DNA of 64,000 nt, taken from Streptomyces griseochromogenes. GTDB taxonomy: Bacteria; Actinomycetota; Actinomycetes; Streptomycetales; Streptomycetaceae. The DNA lies in assembly GCF_001542625.1 (NCBI RefSeq), contig NZ_CP016279.1:10106001-10170000 (forward strand), given 5' to 3'. Made by a program: the position numbers and the translations under genes. Below the pieces are notes generated by a model. It was not told the origin of the DNA. It saw nothing but the letters and a program-made list of their open reading frames with translations, and ran no database searches. Positions 23,304-33,116 of the stretch are shown piece by piece (the first letter of the stretch is position 1; each line of letters starts with the position of its first letter).

Positions 23304-25680
23304 GCGCCAGGAGCACCTCCGTGCGGCGGTCCATGGCCCACGGATAGTCGGGGACGAGTTCCAACGCGCGGTCCAGAGCCGCGAGTGCCTCGCCGTGGCG
23401 GCCCAGGTTGGCCAGGGAGGCGCCTCGGCTGGCGTGGGCCGAGGCGTAGTCGGGGTTGATGCGAAGGGCACGGTCGTATTCGGCGAGTGCCTCCTCGTCG
23501 CGGCCCGCGTTCCTGAGCGCGTCGCCCCGTACACAGGCGATCCAGGGTGAGTCCGGGAGGAGTCGCAGCGCCCGGTCCAGATCCGCGAGCTGCCGGTCGT
23601 GTTCGCCTCGGTCGCGCCAGACCCGGGACCTGCTCGTCAGGGCCCATACGTCCTCGGGATCGAGGTCCAGGGCGCGGTCCAGGTCGGAGTGCGCTCGGTC
23701 GAGGCGGCCCAGGGCGTACTGCGTGACGCCCCGGGACGCCCACGCCCCGCCATAGCCCGGCTGCAGGGCCACGGCACGGTCCAGGTCCCCGAGCGCCGCG
23801 CCGTAGAGGCCCTGCTCCCGTCGGTACTCGCCGCGCGCGTAGAGGACCCTGGCGTTGTCCGGCGAGAGTTCCTCGGCGCGGTCCAGGTCCGCGACCGCGG
23901 ACTCGTGGTCGCGGAGGTCGGCGCGGACCAGCGCGCGCCAGTAGTACGCGTGCCAGCTGTCCGCGTCGGCCTCCATGGCGTGTTCGCACTCCGCGACAGC
24001 ACCCTCGTAGTCGGAGCGCCGCCTCAGCTCCCGGGCGCGCATCACCCGCGCGAGCACCTGTGCCGACGTGTCGAGACAGCCCCGGTGCAGGAGCAGCCCG
24101 AGCGCCTCGAAGATCCCCTCCTCCAGTGCGCCGAGCAGGTCACGTCCCCACGCGCGCACGGCCTCGCTGTCCGCGTCCTCGCCCGCCTCCACCAGGGTCT
24201 GCACCCACCGGCGGGCCACCACCTCGCCCTCGGTGCAGGCGCCGGTCACGTCGCCCAGCAGCAAGGGCAGTGCCTCCCGGGCCGGTAGCGCGCACAGCAT
24301 GTGGTACGACTCCTCCAGCCGCAGCTCCCGCCATTGCGCGTCCGCCCACAGCTCGTCGGCGGGACGGCCCGCCGCCGTCTCCTCCTGCCACCGCCCGAAC
24401 TCCTCCGCCAGCCGCCGCTGCCGCCGCGCCCAGCCCCGCGGCGACCGCCGGCGCTGCAGGCGGAGCATCGAGGCGCGTACGACGTCGTGGTACTGCGCCC
24501 GGTCGGAGCGCTCGCCGACGAACGGCAGGCCGCGCAGCCAGTCGTACAGGGCCTCGGTCTCGTCCTCCGGACGCTCCGCCACCGCCCGGAAGACGTCGGC
24601 GTCCAGTCTCCGGGGCAGTGCACAGGCCAGTGCCACGCCCCGCCGGACGGGATCCGGCTCCCACTTCAGGAAGCGTTCGACGGCCGTGGCGCTGGGGTCG
24701 CCGATGTCGTCCGGGTCGGTGGGACGTTGCTCGGCCAGGGTGGACACCAGCAGCGGGAGTCCGCCCGTCAGGCGCAGTACCTCCGCGACGACCGGCTCGG
24801 CCACCACTCCCCGGTCCGCCAGCAGACCCCGTGCCTCCGCCTCCGTGAACGGCCCGAGCGGGACGTCCGTCATGAAGTCCGCGAAGCCGGCCCAGCGGGC
24901 GGTGTCGAAGGGGCGCTGGCCGGCGGTCACCACGACCACGTTGGCGGGCAGCGTGCCGTGCCGGTCGGTCGTCATCGTCTCGTACAGCCAGGCATCGGCG
25001 AAGGGCGCGATCCGCTCGTACGTGTCGAAGAAGAGGACGATCCACGGCACCGTGGAGGCCAGGTCCGCCAGTTCGTCCAGCAGTTTGGGGGTCAGCACCT
25101 GTTCCGGTGACAGCACGAGTTGCACGTCGTCCTGGCTGGCGAAGCGGGCGCTGAGGCCGCGTCTCAACCTGTCGGCGTACTGGGCGAACTGGGTCGCGTC
25201 GACCGCGCCCACGAACGGCCCGGCGCCCGGTATCAGGCCCAGGCCCGCGAGCCCGGCCCGGACCGCGGTGGCCGTCACCGGTGAGGGGCCCTCCGGCTCC
25301 AGCCCCGCCACCACCGCCTCCGCCTCGTGGCGCCGCTCCCGCCAGGCGGCCAGCGCACGGTCGAACTTCTTCACCTCATGGCCCTGCCCGGCGAATTCGC
25401 GGCTCATCGCGGCCATCGCCTCCGGCACGCTCCCCACGCCCTCGTCGACGTACGCCGTGAGCGCGCCCCGTTCCCGGGCGATCTGCTCCAGCTCCCGGAC
25501 CAGGAACGTCTTTCCGACACCGGCGTTGCCGTGGATGTGGAAGAGGAAGCGGTGGCGTTCGTCCTCGGGCGGAAGGTCCAAGTTCTGCCGGAAGGCGGCC
25601 CGTTCGTCGCCGCGCCCGACGAACCCCGCCCGCCTGCGCCGCCCGATCAGCTCCTGCATCGACCGCCGTGCCCGCGCCAT
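23281..25680 (-). CDS. STAND-type ATPase with C-terminal TPR repeats
   Basis: 799 aa. FVGRGDERAAFRQNL precedes Walker A G51-NAGVGKT58. WIVLFFDTYER is the Walker B strand and NVVVVTAGQRPFDT the sensor region. The last 280 residues are a run of about eight TPRs of 34 residues (RALVRADLRDHESAVADLDR and LDRALDLDPEDVWAL type). No DNA-binding or toxin domain is seen, so a scaffold or signalling role is likely; such proteins also occur in anti-phage systems, but no effector adjoins it. Its 3' end overlaps the DUF397 gene by 23 bp. Confidence 0.8.
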   Translation of the reverse strand: MARARRSMQELIGRRRRAGFVGRGDERAAFRQNLDLPPEDERHRFLFHIHGNAGVGKTFLVRELEQIARERGALTAYVDEGVGSVPEAMAAMSREFAGQGHEVKKFDRALAAWRERRHEAEAVVAGLEPEGPSPVTATAVRAGLAGLGLIPGAGPFVGAVDATQFAQYADRLRRGLSARFASQDDVQLVLSPEQVLTPKLLDELADLASTVPWIVLFFDTYERIAPFADAWLYETMTTDRHGTLPANVVVVTAGQRPFDTARWAGFADFMTDVPLGPFTEAEARGLLADRGVVAEPVVAEVLRLTGGLPLLVSTLAEQRPTDPDDIGDPSATAVERFLKWEPDPVRRGVALACALPRRLDADVFRAVAERPEDETEALYDWLRGLPFVGERSDRAQYHDVVRASMLRLQRRRSPRGWARRQRRLAEEFGRWQEETAAGRPADELWADAQWRELRLEESYHMLCALPAREALPLLLGDVTGACTEGEVVARRWVQTLVEAGEDADSEAVRAWGRDLLGALEEGIFEALGLLLHRGCLDTSAQVLARVMRARELRRRSDYEGAVAECEHAMEADADSWHAYYWRALVRADLRDHESAVADLDRAEELSPDNARVLYARGEYRREQGLYGAALGDLDRAVALQPGYGGAWASRGVTQYALGRLDRAHSDLDRALDLDPEDVWALTSRSRVWRDRGEHDRQLADLDRALRLLPDSPWIACVRGDALRNAGRDEEALAEYDRALRINPDYASAHASRGASLANLGRHGEALAALDRALELVPDYPWAMDRRTEVLLALSSPPRS

Positions 25681-25767
25681 CCCTACGCCCTTCCCCCGAG
25701 GTCAGCCTCCACATTCTGGCGCAATGCCCACGCGAGAAGTCGGTCTGCGACAGGAGAGAATTCAGCC

Positions 25768-26283
25768 ATGACCACCACCCCCACCCGTAACTCAAGCCTC
25801 AGGCTTGCCGCCGGTGTGCTCACCGGCATACTCGCCCTCTACATCGCACTCGTCGCCCTCGGGAACATCACCGACTTCGGGACGAACCAGCAGTTCGTCC
25901 GGCATGTGCTGGCGATGGACACGACGTTCAAGGACGACGACCTGATGTGGCGGGCCATTACCAGTACCGCGCTTCAGGACACCGCCTACGTCGCGATCAT
26001 CGTGTGGGAGACGGTGGCGGCCCTGGTCCTGATCTGGGGGACGTATCTCTGGGCGCGGGGGAAAGACGATCTCGCCCGGCGCTTCTCCACCTATGGCCTG
26101 CTGATGCTGCTGCTGCTCTTCGGCGCCGGTTTCATCGCGATCGGCGGTGAGTGGTTCTCGATGTGGCAGTCGAAGACATGGAACGGGCTGGACGCGGCGA
26201 CCCGGGTGTTCCTGCTCAGCGGGGTGGCGTTGATCGTCAACCAGCTGCCGGGGCAGCGCGCGCAGGAGGATCCGGCTAGTTGA
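25768..26283 (+). CDS. DUF2165 family membrane protein
   Basis: 171 aa with four membrane helices. The N-terminal helix and LYIALVALGNITDFGTNQQF, then FVRHVLAMDTTF and a final GEWFSMWQSKTWNGLDAATR, are typical of DUF2165 (predicted small integral membrane proteins). Function unknown. ATG 25768 follows CAGGAGAG. It is divergent from the STAND ATPase and converges with the YkuD-like gene, overlapping it by 8 bp. Confidence 0.8.
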   Translation: MTTTPTRNSSLRLAAGVLTGILALYIALVALGNITDFGTNQQFVRHVLAMDTTFKDDDLMWRAITSTALQDTAYVAIIVWETVAALVLIWGTYLWARGKDDLARRFSTYGLLMLLLLFGAGFIAIGGEWFSMWQSKTWNGLDAATRVFLLSGVALIVNQLPGQRAQEDPAS

Positions 26284-26842
26284 CGACCGTGACCCTGGTT
26301 CCCTGATCGCCGAAGGCCCACAGGGCGGCGCCGTCTTCCTTGTGCATGCGGATGCCGCCCAGCTTCTGGCCGTTCGCCGGTGGCGGCGAGGCGCCGTCCA
26401 GGGCGTTGGAGAAGGCTATGTTCACGCCGGATGCCTTGGTGAAGTACATGACGTGCTCGATCTGGACGCCGTCCGAGCCCTTGATGGACTGGATGCGCAG
26501 GGTGACCGAGTAGCGACCGGGCTGCGGGCCCACCGTGCCCGGCCACACCGTGAACGTACGGTTCGCCTTGCCGGTCGCGTCCACCAGCCATACGCGCTTC
26601 TCGCCGAGCGAGTAGACGACCCGCCGGCCCGTGCCGGACTCCTGCGGGAGCGCGGGCGGCCCCGACGGCTTCTTCGGCTCGGCGGGCCCGTGGGCGCCCG
26701 CCGACGCCGAAGCGCTGGGTTTGGCCGTCGCGGCCGTGGGATGCGGCCCGTGGTTCGCCTGGACGGCGAGGGCGACGACGGCCGCGGTCGCCCCGGCGGT
26801 CAGACCGGAGACCCAGGCCCACGAGGGCAGTCGGGCAGCCAC
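26276..26842 (-). CDS. YkuD-like (L,D-transpeptidase fold) protein lacking the catalytic Cys
   Basis: 188 aa. One N-terminal membrane anchor (AWVSGLTAGATAAVVALAV) and a Pro/Ala/Ser linker precede an L,D-transpeptidase-like domain: RRVVYSLGEKRVWLVDATG, FTVWPGTVGPQPGRYSV. Where active enzymes have S-x-G-C-(I/V)-R, this has L-G-G-I-R-M, with no cysteine, and the upstream catalytic His is not obvious. A peptidoglycan-binding or structural role is likelier than cross-linking. The 3' end overlaps the convergent DUF2165 gene. Confidence 0.7.
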   Translation of the reverse strand: MAARLPSWAWVSGLTAGATAAVVALAVQANHGPHPTAATAKPSASASAGAHGPAEPKKPSGPPALPQESGTGRRVVYSLGEKRVWLVDATGKANRTFTVWPGTVGPQPGRYSVTLRIQSIKGSDGVQIEHVMYFTKASGVNIAFSNALDGASPPPANGQKLGGIRMHKEDGAALWAFGDQGTRVTVVN

Positions 26843-26911
26843 GGGTACGCATCTCCTCCGCTACGGGTCCCCTCTCAGCACGAGGGTCGGATCATCGTAC
26901 TCAGTCCGGGC

Positions 26912-29497
26912 TCAGTCCAGGACAGGCAGCAGGTCGGGCAGGTGCCCGTCGGAGGCCTCCGCCGCCCGCTGCCGTTCCCCGGACACCTCGCCGTACAGGG
27001 TCGTACGCGGTTTCGCCGGGCGGCCGGCCGCCTCCGCGACCGCCACCAGGTCCCGGATCGATTTGTACGAGCCGTAGGACGAGCCCGCCATCCGGGAGAT
27101 CGTCTCCTCCATCAGCGTGCCGCCCAGGTCGTTCGCCCCGGAGCGGAGCATCTCCGCCGCACCCTCGACGCCAAGTTTGACCCAGCTTGTCTGGATGTTG
27201 GGGATGTAAGGGTGCAGGAGGAGGCGGGCCATCGCCGTCACGGCCCTGTTGTCCCGCGTGGTCGGGCCGGGGCGTGCGATGCCCGCCAGGTACACCGGCG
27301 CGTTCGTGTGGATGAAGGGGAGCGTCACGAACTCCGTGAAGCCGCCCGTGCGCCGCTGGATCTCCGCCAGCGTGCGCAGATGGCCGAGCCAGTGGCGGGG
27401 CTGGTCGACATGGCCGTACATCATCGTGGAGGAGGAGCGGATGCCCAGCTCGTGGGCGGTGGTGATCACCTCGATCCACGTCGCCGTGGGCAGCTTGCCC
27501 TTGGTCAGCACCCAGCGGACCTCGTCGTCCAGGATCTCCGCCGCCGTACCGGGGATGGAGTCCAGCCCCGCTTCCTTGGCGGCGGACAGCCACTCCCGGA
27601 TCGACATGCCGGTGCGGGTCGCGCCGTTGACGACCTCCATCGGTGAGAAGGCGTGGACGTGCATGCCGGGGACCCGCTCCTTCACCGCCTTCGCGATGTC
27701 GAAGTACGCCGTGCCCGGCAGGTCGGGGTGGATCCCGCCCTGCATGCAGACCTCGACCGCGCCCACGTCCCAGGCCTGCTGGGCGCGGTCCGCGACCTGG
27801 TCCAGGGAGAGGGTGTACGCGTCCGCGTCGGTGCGGCGCTGGGCGAAGGCGCAGAAACGGCAGCCCGTGTAGCAGACATTGGTGAAGTTGATGTTGCGCG
27901 TGACGATGTAGGTGACGTCGTCGCCCACCGCCGACCTGCGCACGTCGTCCGCCACCCGGCACAGCGCGTCCAGCGCCGGGCCGTCCGCGTGCAGCAGGGC
28001 CAGGGCCTCGGCGTCCGTGAGCCGGGTGGGGTCGTCGGCCGCCGTGCGCAGCGCCTGGCGCACGTCCGTGTCGATGCGCTCGGGCACCATGCCGGGGGCG
28101 GCCGCCTCGCGCAGCGCCTCCCAGTCGCCGTAGACCTCGTCGAAGTCGTCGCGCCGGTCGGCGGTACGGCCCTCGGTGTCGATCGTGCGGTGCAGGTCCG
28201 TGCGGCCGCTGGGTACGAAGGCCTCCTCCGGCTCCTGCCACGGGTGTCCCTCGACCACCGCGTCCGGGAGGGCGAGGCCGGTCTCCGGGTCGGCCAGCGC
28301 GGCGACGTGCGGGCGCAGCCGCGGATCCAGCCAGGGCTCGCCGCGGCGGACGAACTCCGGGTAGACGCAGAGACGTTCACGCAGCTCGAAGCCCGCGGCG
28401 GCCGACTTCGCGGCCAGCTCCTCGATCTGCGGCCAGGGGCGTTCCGGGTTGACGTGGTCGATGGTCAGGGGCGACACCCCGCCCCAGTCGTCGATCCCGG
28501 CGCCGATCAGCCGCTCGTACTCGGAGTCGACGAGGTTCGGCGGGGCCTGGAGGCAGCCGCCCGGGCCCATGATGAGCCGGGCGACGGCCACCGTGGCGAC
28601 CAGGTCGTCCAGTTCGGCGTCCGGCATGCCGCGCATCGCCGTGTCCGGCTTGGCCCGGAAGTTCTGGATGATCAGCTCCTGGATGCCGTGGTAGGCCCGG
28701 GAGACCTTGCGCAGGGCGAAGAGGGACTCCGCGCGCTCCTCGTACGTCTCGCCGATGCCGATCAGCAGGCCGGAGGTGAAGGGGACGGAGGAACGGCCCG
28801 CGTCCTCCAACACCCGCAGGCGTACGGCCGGTTCCTTGTCCGGGGAGCCGTGGTGCGGGCCGCCGGGCTCGGACCAGAGCCGGGTCGCGGTCGTCTCCAG
28901 CATCATGCCCATGGAGGGTGCGACCGGCTTCAGGCGCTGGAAGTCCGTCCAGGTCATGACGCCCGGGTTGAGGTGGGGCAGCAGGCCCGTCTCCTCCAGG
29001 ATGCGGACGGAGACGGCACGGACGTAGGCGATGGTGTCGTCGTAGCCGTGCGCGTCCAGCCACTCGCGCGCCTCGGGCCAGCGGTCCTCGGGCTTGTCAC
29101 CGAGGGTGATCAGGGCTTCCTTGCAGCCCAGGGCGGCGCCCTTGCGGGCGATGTCGAGCACCTCGTCGGGGGACATGAACATCCCGTGGCCCGCCCGGCG
29201 CAGCTTGCCGGGGACGGTGACGAAGGTGCAGTAGTGGCACTTGTCCCGGCACAGCCGGGTGAGGGGGATGAAGACGCTCTTCGAGTAGGTGATGACACCG
29301 GGTCTGCCCGCCGCCTCCAGGCCGGCGTCCCGCACCCGGGCGGCGGATGCGGCGAGGTCGGTCAGGGCCTCGCCGCGGGCCTGCAGGAGCACCGCCGCCT
29401 CGGTGACGTCGAGGGCGACACCGTCGCGGGCACGTTTGAGGGCGCGACGCATGGAGTTCTCGGTGGGGCCGGTTCCGGAGGTCGCGGAAGTCGTCAT
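26912..29497 (-). CDS. fbiC: FO synthase (7,8-didemethyl-8-hydroxy-5-deazariboflavin synthase)
   Basis: 861 aa, the actinobacterial fusion of CofG and CofH. Two radical SAM motifs are present: C83-RDK-C87-HY-C90 in the CofG half and C542-YTG-C546-RF-C549 in the CofH half. Both halves are full length. The enzyme joins tyrosine and 5-amino-6-ribitylamino-uracil to make FO, the chromophore of coenzyme F420, in the cytosol. Several likely F420-using oxidoreductases (LLM and DDN types) lie within this window. CAAGAG precedes ATG 29497. The LLM gene upstream on the same strand is 42 bp away. Confidence 0.97.
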   Translation of the reverse strand: MTTSATSGTGPTENSMRRALKRARDGVALDVTEAAVLLQARGEALTDLAASAARVRDAGLEAAGRPGVITYSKSVFIPLTRLCRDKCHYCTFVTVPGKLRRAGHGMFMSPDEVLDIARKGAALGCKEALITLGDKPEDRWPEAREWLDAHGYDDTIAYVRAVSVRILEETGLLPHLNPGVMTWTDFQRLKPVAPSMGMMLETTATRLWSEPGGPHHGSPDKEPAVRLRVLEDAGRSSVPFTSGLLIGIGETYEERAESLFALRKVSRAYHGIQELIIQNFRAKPDTAMRGMPDAELDDLVATVAVARLIMGPGGCLQAPPNLVDSEYERLIGAGIDDWGGVSPLTIDHVNPERPWPQIEELAAKSAAAGFELRERLCVYPEFVRRGEPWLDPRLRPHVAALADPETGLALPDAVVEGHPWQEPEEAFVPSGRTDLHRTIDTEGRTADRRDDFDEVYGDWEALREAAAPGMVPERIDTDVRQALRTAADDPTRLTDAEALALLHADGPALDALCRVADDVRRSAVGDDVTYIVTRNINFTNVCYTGCRFCAFAQRRTDADAYTLSLDQVADRAQQAWDVGAVEVCMQGGIHPDLPGTAYFDIAKAVKERVPGMHVHAFSPMEVVNGATRTGMSIREWLSAAKEAGLDSIPGTAAEILDDEVRWVLTKGKLPTATWIEVITTAHELGIRSSSTMMYGHVDQPRHWLGHLRTLAEIQRRTGGFTEFVTLPFIHTNAPVYLAGIARPGPTTRDNRAVTAMARLLLHPYIPNIQTSWVKLGVEGAAEMLRSGANDLGGTLMEETISRMAGSSYGSYKSIRDLVAVAEAAGRPAKPRTTLYGEVSGERQRAAEASDGHLPDLLPVLD

Positions 29498-29539
29498 CTC
29501 TTGAGCATACGTTCGGGCTGATCACGGCAGCCCCGCGCA

Positions 29540-30400
29540 CTATGCCGCGCCATCGGCCGGAAAAGTGCCGTACTCGTCCAGCAGCCGCAGCACCTCCGCC
29601 TCCCCCGCCGACGGCAGTTGGAGCACGACCTCCTCGATGCCCAGCCGGGCGTAGTGGGCGAGCTTGCCGGGGGTGGGCAGGACGGCGTACGGGACCACCT
29701 GAAGGGCGGACGGGTCGCGGCCCGCGTCCGCCCAGACGGAGCGCAGCACGGGCAGCGACTCGGTGAGCCCGCGTCCGCCGATCGGCAGCCAGCCGTCCGC
29801 GTACTCGCAGATGTGTGCGAACAGTTTGGGCCCGGCCGCCCCGCCGATGAGGGTGCGGGGGCCGACGACCGGCCCGCGCGGCTTCCGCACCGGCTTGGGG
29901 AAGGCGAGGCTCGGCCGCACGGCCCCGAACTCCCCGTCGTACCCGACCGGCTCCTCGGACCACAGCGCCCGCATGAGGCCCATCCGGTCCCGGACCAGTT
30001 CCCGGCGGGTGCGCCACTCCACTCCGTGGTCGGCGGCCTCCTCGACGTTCCAGCCGTAGCCGAGGCCGAGGGTGAAGCGGCCGCCGGAGAGGTGGTCGAG
30101 AGTGGCGATCTGCTTGGCCAGGGCGATCGGGTCGTGCTGGGCGGCCAGCGTGATGCCGGTGCCGAGCGCCAGCCGCCGGGTGACGGCCGCGGCTTGGCCC
30201 AGGGCGACGAAGGGGTCGAGGGTGCGGGTGTATTCACGCGGCAGGTCGCCGCCCGAGGGGTAGGGCGTGGTTCGCTCGACGGGGATGTGGGTGTGCTCGG
30301 GGAGGTACAGGCCCGCGAAGCCCCGGGCTTCCAGTTCGCGGGCCAGGCGCGTGGGGGTGATGGTCTCGTCCGTGAGGAAGATCGTTACGGCGATGCGCAT
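29540..30400 (-). CDS. LLM-class F420-dependent oxidoreductase
   Basis: 286 aa, starting MRIAVTIFLTDETITPTRLA. LEARGFAGLYLPEHTHIPV, LALGTGITLAAQHDPIALAK and LDHLSGGRFTLGLGYGWN are luciferase-like TIM-barrel motifs, the last a flavin/F420 contact region. The family (TIGR03619-like) reduces or oxidises small molecules with F420. It is upstream of fbiC on the same strand, a sensible pairing of cofactor synthesis and use. Substrate unknown. The 158 bp upstream hold an intergenic repeat copy (30507-30536). Confidence 0.85.
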   Translation of the reverse strand: MRIAVTIFLTDETITPTRLARELEARGFAGLYLPEHTHIPVERTTPYPSGGDLPREYTRTLDPFVALGQAAAVTRRLALGTGITLAAQHDPIALAKQIATLDHLSGGRFTLGLGYGWNVEEAADHGVEWRTRRELVRDRMGLMRALWSEEPVGYDGEFGAVRPSLAFPKPVRKPRGPVVGPRTLIGGAAGPKLFAHICEYADGWLPIGGRGLTESLPVLRSVWADAGRDPSALQVVPYAVLPTPGKLAHYARLGIEEVVLQLPSAGEAEVLRLLDEYGTFPADGAA

Positions 30401-30506
30401 GGGTGTTCTGTACCCGGAGCCGCCCCAACTGTCCATACCGGCCGGTCGGGATTTGGGCGCGTGTCGTGGGGGCTGGTTGATCGTCCTTGGCGGGTGCGGC
30501 GCCGTC

Positions 30507-30536
30507 GTGGCTTGTCGCGCAGTTCCCCGCGCCCCT
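30507..30536 (+). repeat. Streptomyces intergenic repeat (copy A)
   Basis: A 30-bp element beginning GTGGCTTGTCGCGCAGTTCC and ending GCGCCCCT. It matches two other copies here (41135-41164 reversed; 61651-61680) with one or two differences. It lies just upstream of the PHP-hydrolase gene. Similar sequences are common between Streptomyces genes; GCGC arms flanking the GGGGAACT core could form a hairpin. Confidence 0.7.
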
Positions 30537-30558
30537 GAGGTCGGCTTACGTTGGGCGT

Positions 30559-31950
30559 GTGACGACGTTGCGCGGCACTGTTGCTCCCGGCTCACCGGAT
30601 TACGTCCGCCTGCCCTTCGAAGTGGCCCACGGAATCCGCGAGTTGCACGTCTCGTACACCTACGACAGACCCGCCGTACCACCCGGGACCCCTGGCAACG
30701 CGCTCGACATCGGGCTCTTCGACGAGCGTGGTGTCGAACTGGGCGGGCGGGGGTTTCGGGGGTGGTCGGGTGGGGCTCGTACGGAGTTCTTCGTGCGGGC
30801 CGACGAGGCGACGCCCGGGTATCTCCCGGGCCCGCTGCACCCCGGGACCTGGCACATCGTGCTCAGTCCGTACACGGTCGCGCCGCAGGGGCTGACGTAC
30901 GAGGTGACGGTCAGCCTCACCGAGGGTGAGTCCGGCCCGGCACCTCGGCCGGTGTATCCCCCCGCCCGGGCGGGGGGGCGGGGCCGGGCCTGGTACCGGG
31001 GCGACTGCCATCTGCACTCCTGGCACTCCGACGGGCGCCGCACCCCGGGCGAGATCGCGGCGCTGGCCCGTGCGGCCGGCCTGGACTTCATCAACAGCTC
31101 CGAGCACAACACGACCTCCTCGCACGCCCACTGGGCGGAGGTGGCGGGCGAGGACCTGCTCGTGCTGCTGGGCGAGGAGGTCACCACGCGCAACGGGCAT
31201 GTGCTGGCCCTCGGGACCGAGCCGGGCACCTTCGTCGACTGGCGGTACCGGGCGCGTGACGGCCGCTTCGGGCACTTCGCGCGGCGGATCCGGGAGGCCG
31301 GGGGGCTGGTCGTACCGGCCCATCCGTACGCCGACTGCGTCGGGTGCGCCTGGAAGTTCGGGTTCGGGCAGGCCGACGCGGTCGAGGTGTGGAACGGGCC
31401 GTACACGCCCGACGACGAGGTCGCGCTGGCCGCCTGGGACGCCCGGCTCGTGGCATCCGTCAGGGAGAACCGGGAGTGGCTGCCGGCGATGGGCAACAGC
31501 GACGCGCACCGCGACCCGGACGTGATCGGCCTGCCCCAGACGGTCGTCCTCGCCGATGACCTCAGCCGTGCGGCGATCCAGGAGGGCATCCGCGCGGGCC
31601 GCTCCTACCTGGCCGAGTCGCGGTACGTGAGCCTGGCCTTCACCGCGAGCTGCGAGGACGGTCGGCGGGCGGGGATCGGCGAGCGGCTGGCGGTGAGCGA
31701 CGACACTTCGGTCACGGTGCGGCTGGAGGTGTCCGGGGCGCCGCGCTGCTCGGTCCGTCTCGTCACCGACCAGGGCGTGCTCCTCACCGGCGGCCCGTTG
31801 CCGGTGTCGGGCCAGGGGGTCGTCGAGTGGCGTACGACCCCGGCGTACGCGGCCTATGTGCGGGCGGAAGTGCGCCACGAGACGGCCCTCGGCCCGGTGC
31901 CGGGCGTGATGGCCGCGCTCACCAACCCCGTGTTCCTCGGCGTCACTTGA
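30559..31950 (+). CDS. CehA/McbA-family PHP-domain metallohydrolase
   Basis: 463 aa. An N-terminal beta-sandwich (about 1-150) precedes a PHP domain with the expected metal ligands: CHLHSWHSDG, SSEHN, VVPAHPYAD and GNSDAHR. A C-terminal beta domain follows. CehA/McbA act on carbaryl-type carbamates; relatives are phosphoesterases, so the substrate is open. GTG 30559 is used because the DNA upstream is the intergenic repeat. The 3' end overlaps the convergent PadR gene by 8 bp. Confidence 0.8.
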   Translation: MTTLRGTVAPGSPDYVRLPFEVAHGIRELHVSYTYDRPAVPPGTPGNALDIGLFDERGVELGGRGFRGWSGGARTEFFVRADEATPGYLPGPLHPGTWHIVLSPYTVAPQGLTYEVTVSLTEGESGPAPRPVYPPARAGGRGRAWYRGDCHLHSWHSDGRRTPGEIAALARAAGLDFINSSEHNTTSSHAHWAEVAGEDLLVLLGEEVTTRNGHVLALGTEPGTFVDWRYRARDGRFGHFARRIREAGGLVVPAHPYADCVGCAWKFGFGQADAVEVWNGPYTPDDEVALAAWDARLVASVRENREWLPAMGNSDAHRDPDVIGLPQTVVLADDLSRAAIQEGIRAGRSYLAESRYVSLAFTASCEDGRRAGIGERLAVSDDTSVTVRLEVSGAPRCSVRLVTDQGVLLTGGPLPVSGQGVVEWRTTPAYAAYVRAEVRHETALGPVPGVMAALTNPVFLGVT

Positions 31951-32455
31951 TCTGAGTCGCCGCCCACTCGGCCCATTCCCGGCGCATCGCGTTGAAGCGC
32001 AGGCCGTACTCCAGGACGATCCGGCCGTAGACCGAGAGGTCGTCGTCGTCCCAGTCGATGGCCGCGTCGAGCTGCTTCAGCTGCTCGTGCTCCGCCTCGG
32101 ACATCTCGATCAGCTGGGCCAGATAGGCGCGGGCCCGCTCGGGCGGCAGCACGCCGAGGAAGAAGACGCGCAGCAGGAGGTCGCTGCGGATGTTGCGCTG
32201 GGGCCTGGTCTCGGTCAGCCAGTGGCGCAGCTCGGTCAGGCCCTCGTCGGCGAGGGCGTACTCCTTGCGGCCGCGCGGGCCCTCGGCGGCGACCGTGATC
32301 AGTCCGGAGCCCGCCAGCTTGGTCAGTTCGGTGTAGATCTGGCTCTGCGTCGCCGGCCAGACGTTGGCCAGTGAGGTCTCGAAACGCTTCAGCAGGTCGT
32401 ACCCGCTGGCGGGGTGTTCCGAGAGCAGGCCGAGCAGTGCGTGTTTGAGGCTCAT
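31943..32455 (-). CDS. PadR-family regulator
   Basis: 170 aa. SLKHALLGLLSEHPASGYDL and LKRFETSLANVWPATQSQIY, then LTKLAGSGLIT, form the PadR winged helix, with Vir_C-like C-terminal helices (RAYLAQLIEMSEAEHEQLKQ). ATG 32455 follows GGTGGGGG. It diverges from a membrane-protein/carotenoid-oxygenase operon; the 100-bp gap holds a promoter for that operon overlapped by a palindrome, so it probably represses both directions. Confidence 0.9.
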   Translation of the reverse strand: MSLKHALLGLLSEHPASGYDLLKRFETSLANVWPATQSQIYTELTKLAGSGLITVAAEGPRGRKEYALADEGLTELRHWLTETRPQRNIRSDLLLRVFFLGVLPPERARAYLAQLIEMSEAEHEQLKQLDAAIDWDDDDLSVYGRIVLEYGLRFNAMRREWAEWAATQIK

Positions 32456-32485
32456 GTCCCCCACCCTACCTTCCACATTCCACTA

Positions 32486-32525
32486 TTGACATGTCGAGCC
32501 TCGACCTTCTACTTTTGACATGTCG
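32486..32525 (+). promoter_or_regulatory. Promoter with embedded operator, PadR-controlled operon
   Basis: TTGACA (32486-32491) and TACTTT (32510-32515) are spaced by 18 bp, a near-consensus vegetative promoter reading rightward. Between them lies the perfect palindrome GTCGAG-C-CTCGAC (32493-32505). TTGACATGTCG occurs twice (32486-32496 and 32515-32525), 29 bp apart. The layout implies that a dimeric regulator, most simply the divergent PadR protein, blocks RNA polymerase. Confidence 0.65.
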
Positions 32526-32555
32526 GAACAGACACCTGAGACCGGGGGAAACCCA

Positions 32556-33116
32556 ATGTCGTACCTGCGCACCTTCCTGCCCTGGATCGTCTTCGCCGTC
32601 ATCCCCTCGGGGCAGTGGCAGTGGGGGGCCCTGGCCGCCCTGGTGATCGCCGTGGCGACCATCGCCCAGCAGCGGCGGTCCGGCGCCGGATTCGACGCCC
32701 TCCTCATCGAAGCCGGCTCGGCGGTCTTCTTCGCCGTCCTCGCGGCCGTGGCCTTCGCCGACCCGCACTCGGGAGTGCACGCCTACTCCGCGGCCCTCTC
32801 CTCGGGCACCCTCGCGGTCGTCGCCGGAGTCTCGCTGGCCGTCCGGCGGCCGTTCACCCTGGGCATCGCCAAGCGCACCACCCCGCGCGAGTACTGGGAC
32901 CTGAAGCCGTTCATCCGGATCAACGTCGTCATCACGGCCGTCTGGACCGCCGCCTTCGTCCTGACCGCCGTCGTCCTCGCCGTACTGGCCCACTCCGGGC
33001 ACGCCCACTCGACGCCCGCGACCGTCGTCCAGATCGCCGGCTTCGCCGTCCCGATGGTCTTCACCGTGCGCTACGTCGCCCACGTCCAGGCCAAGGCCGG
33101 GCAGGCGGCCCGATGA
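32556..33116 (+). CDS. Integral membrane protein, unknown function
   Basis: 186 aa with about six hydrophobic segments (LPWIVFAVIPS, ALAALVIAVATIA, AVFFAVLAAVAFA, LAVVAGVSLAV, VWTAAFVLTAVVLAVLAH, IAGFAVPMVFTVRY) and one conserved-looking loop, GIAKRTTPREYWDLKPF. ATG 32556 is preferred over the in-frame ATG at 32520 because GGGGGAA precedes it and the earlier ATG lies at or before the predicted transcription start. It overlaps the carotenoid oxygenase start by 4 bp (ATGA), so the two are co-translated. Confidence 0.65.
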   Translation: MSYLRTFLPWIVFAVIPSGQWQWGALAALVIAVATIAQQRRSGAGFDALLIEAGSAVFFAVLAAVAFADPHSGVHAYSAALSSGTLAVVAGVSLAVRRPFTLGIAKRTTPREYWDLKPFIRINVVITAVWTAAFVLTAVVLAVLAHSGHAHSTPATVVQIAGFAVPMVFTVRYVAHVQAKAGQAAR

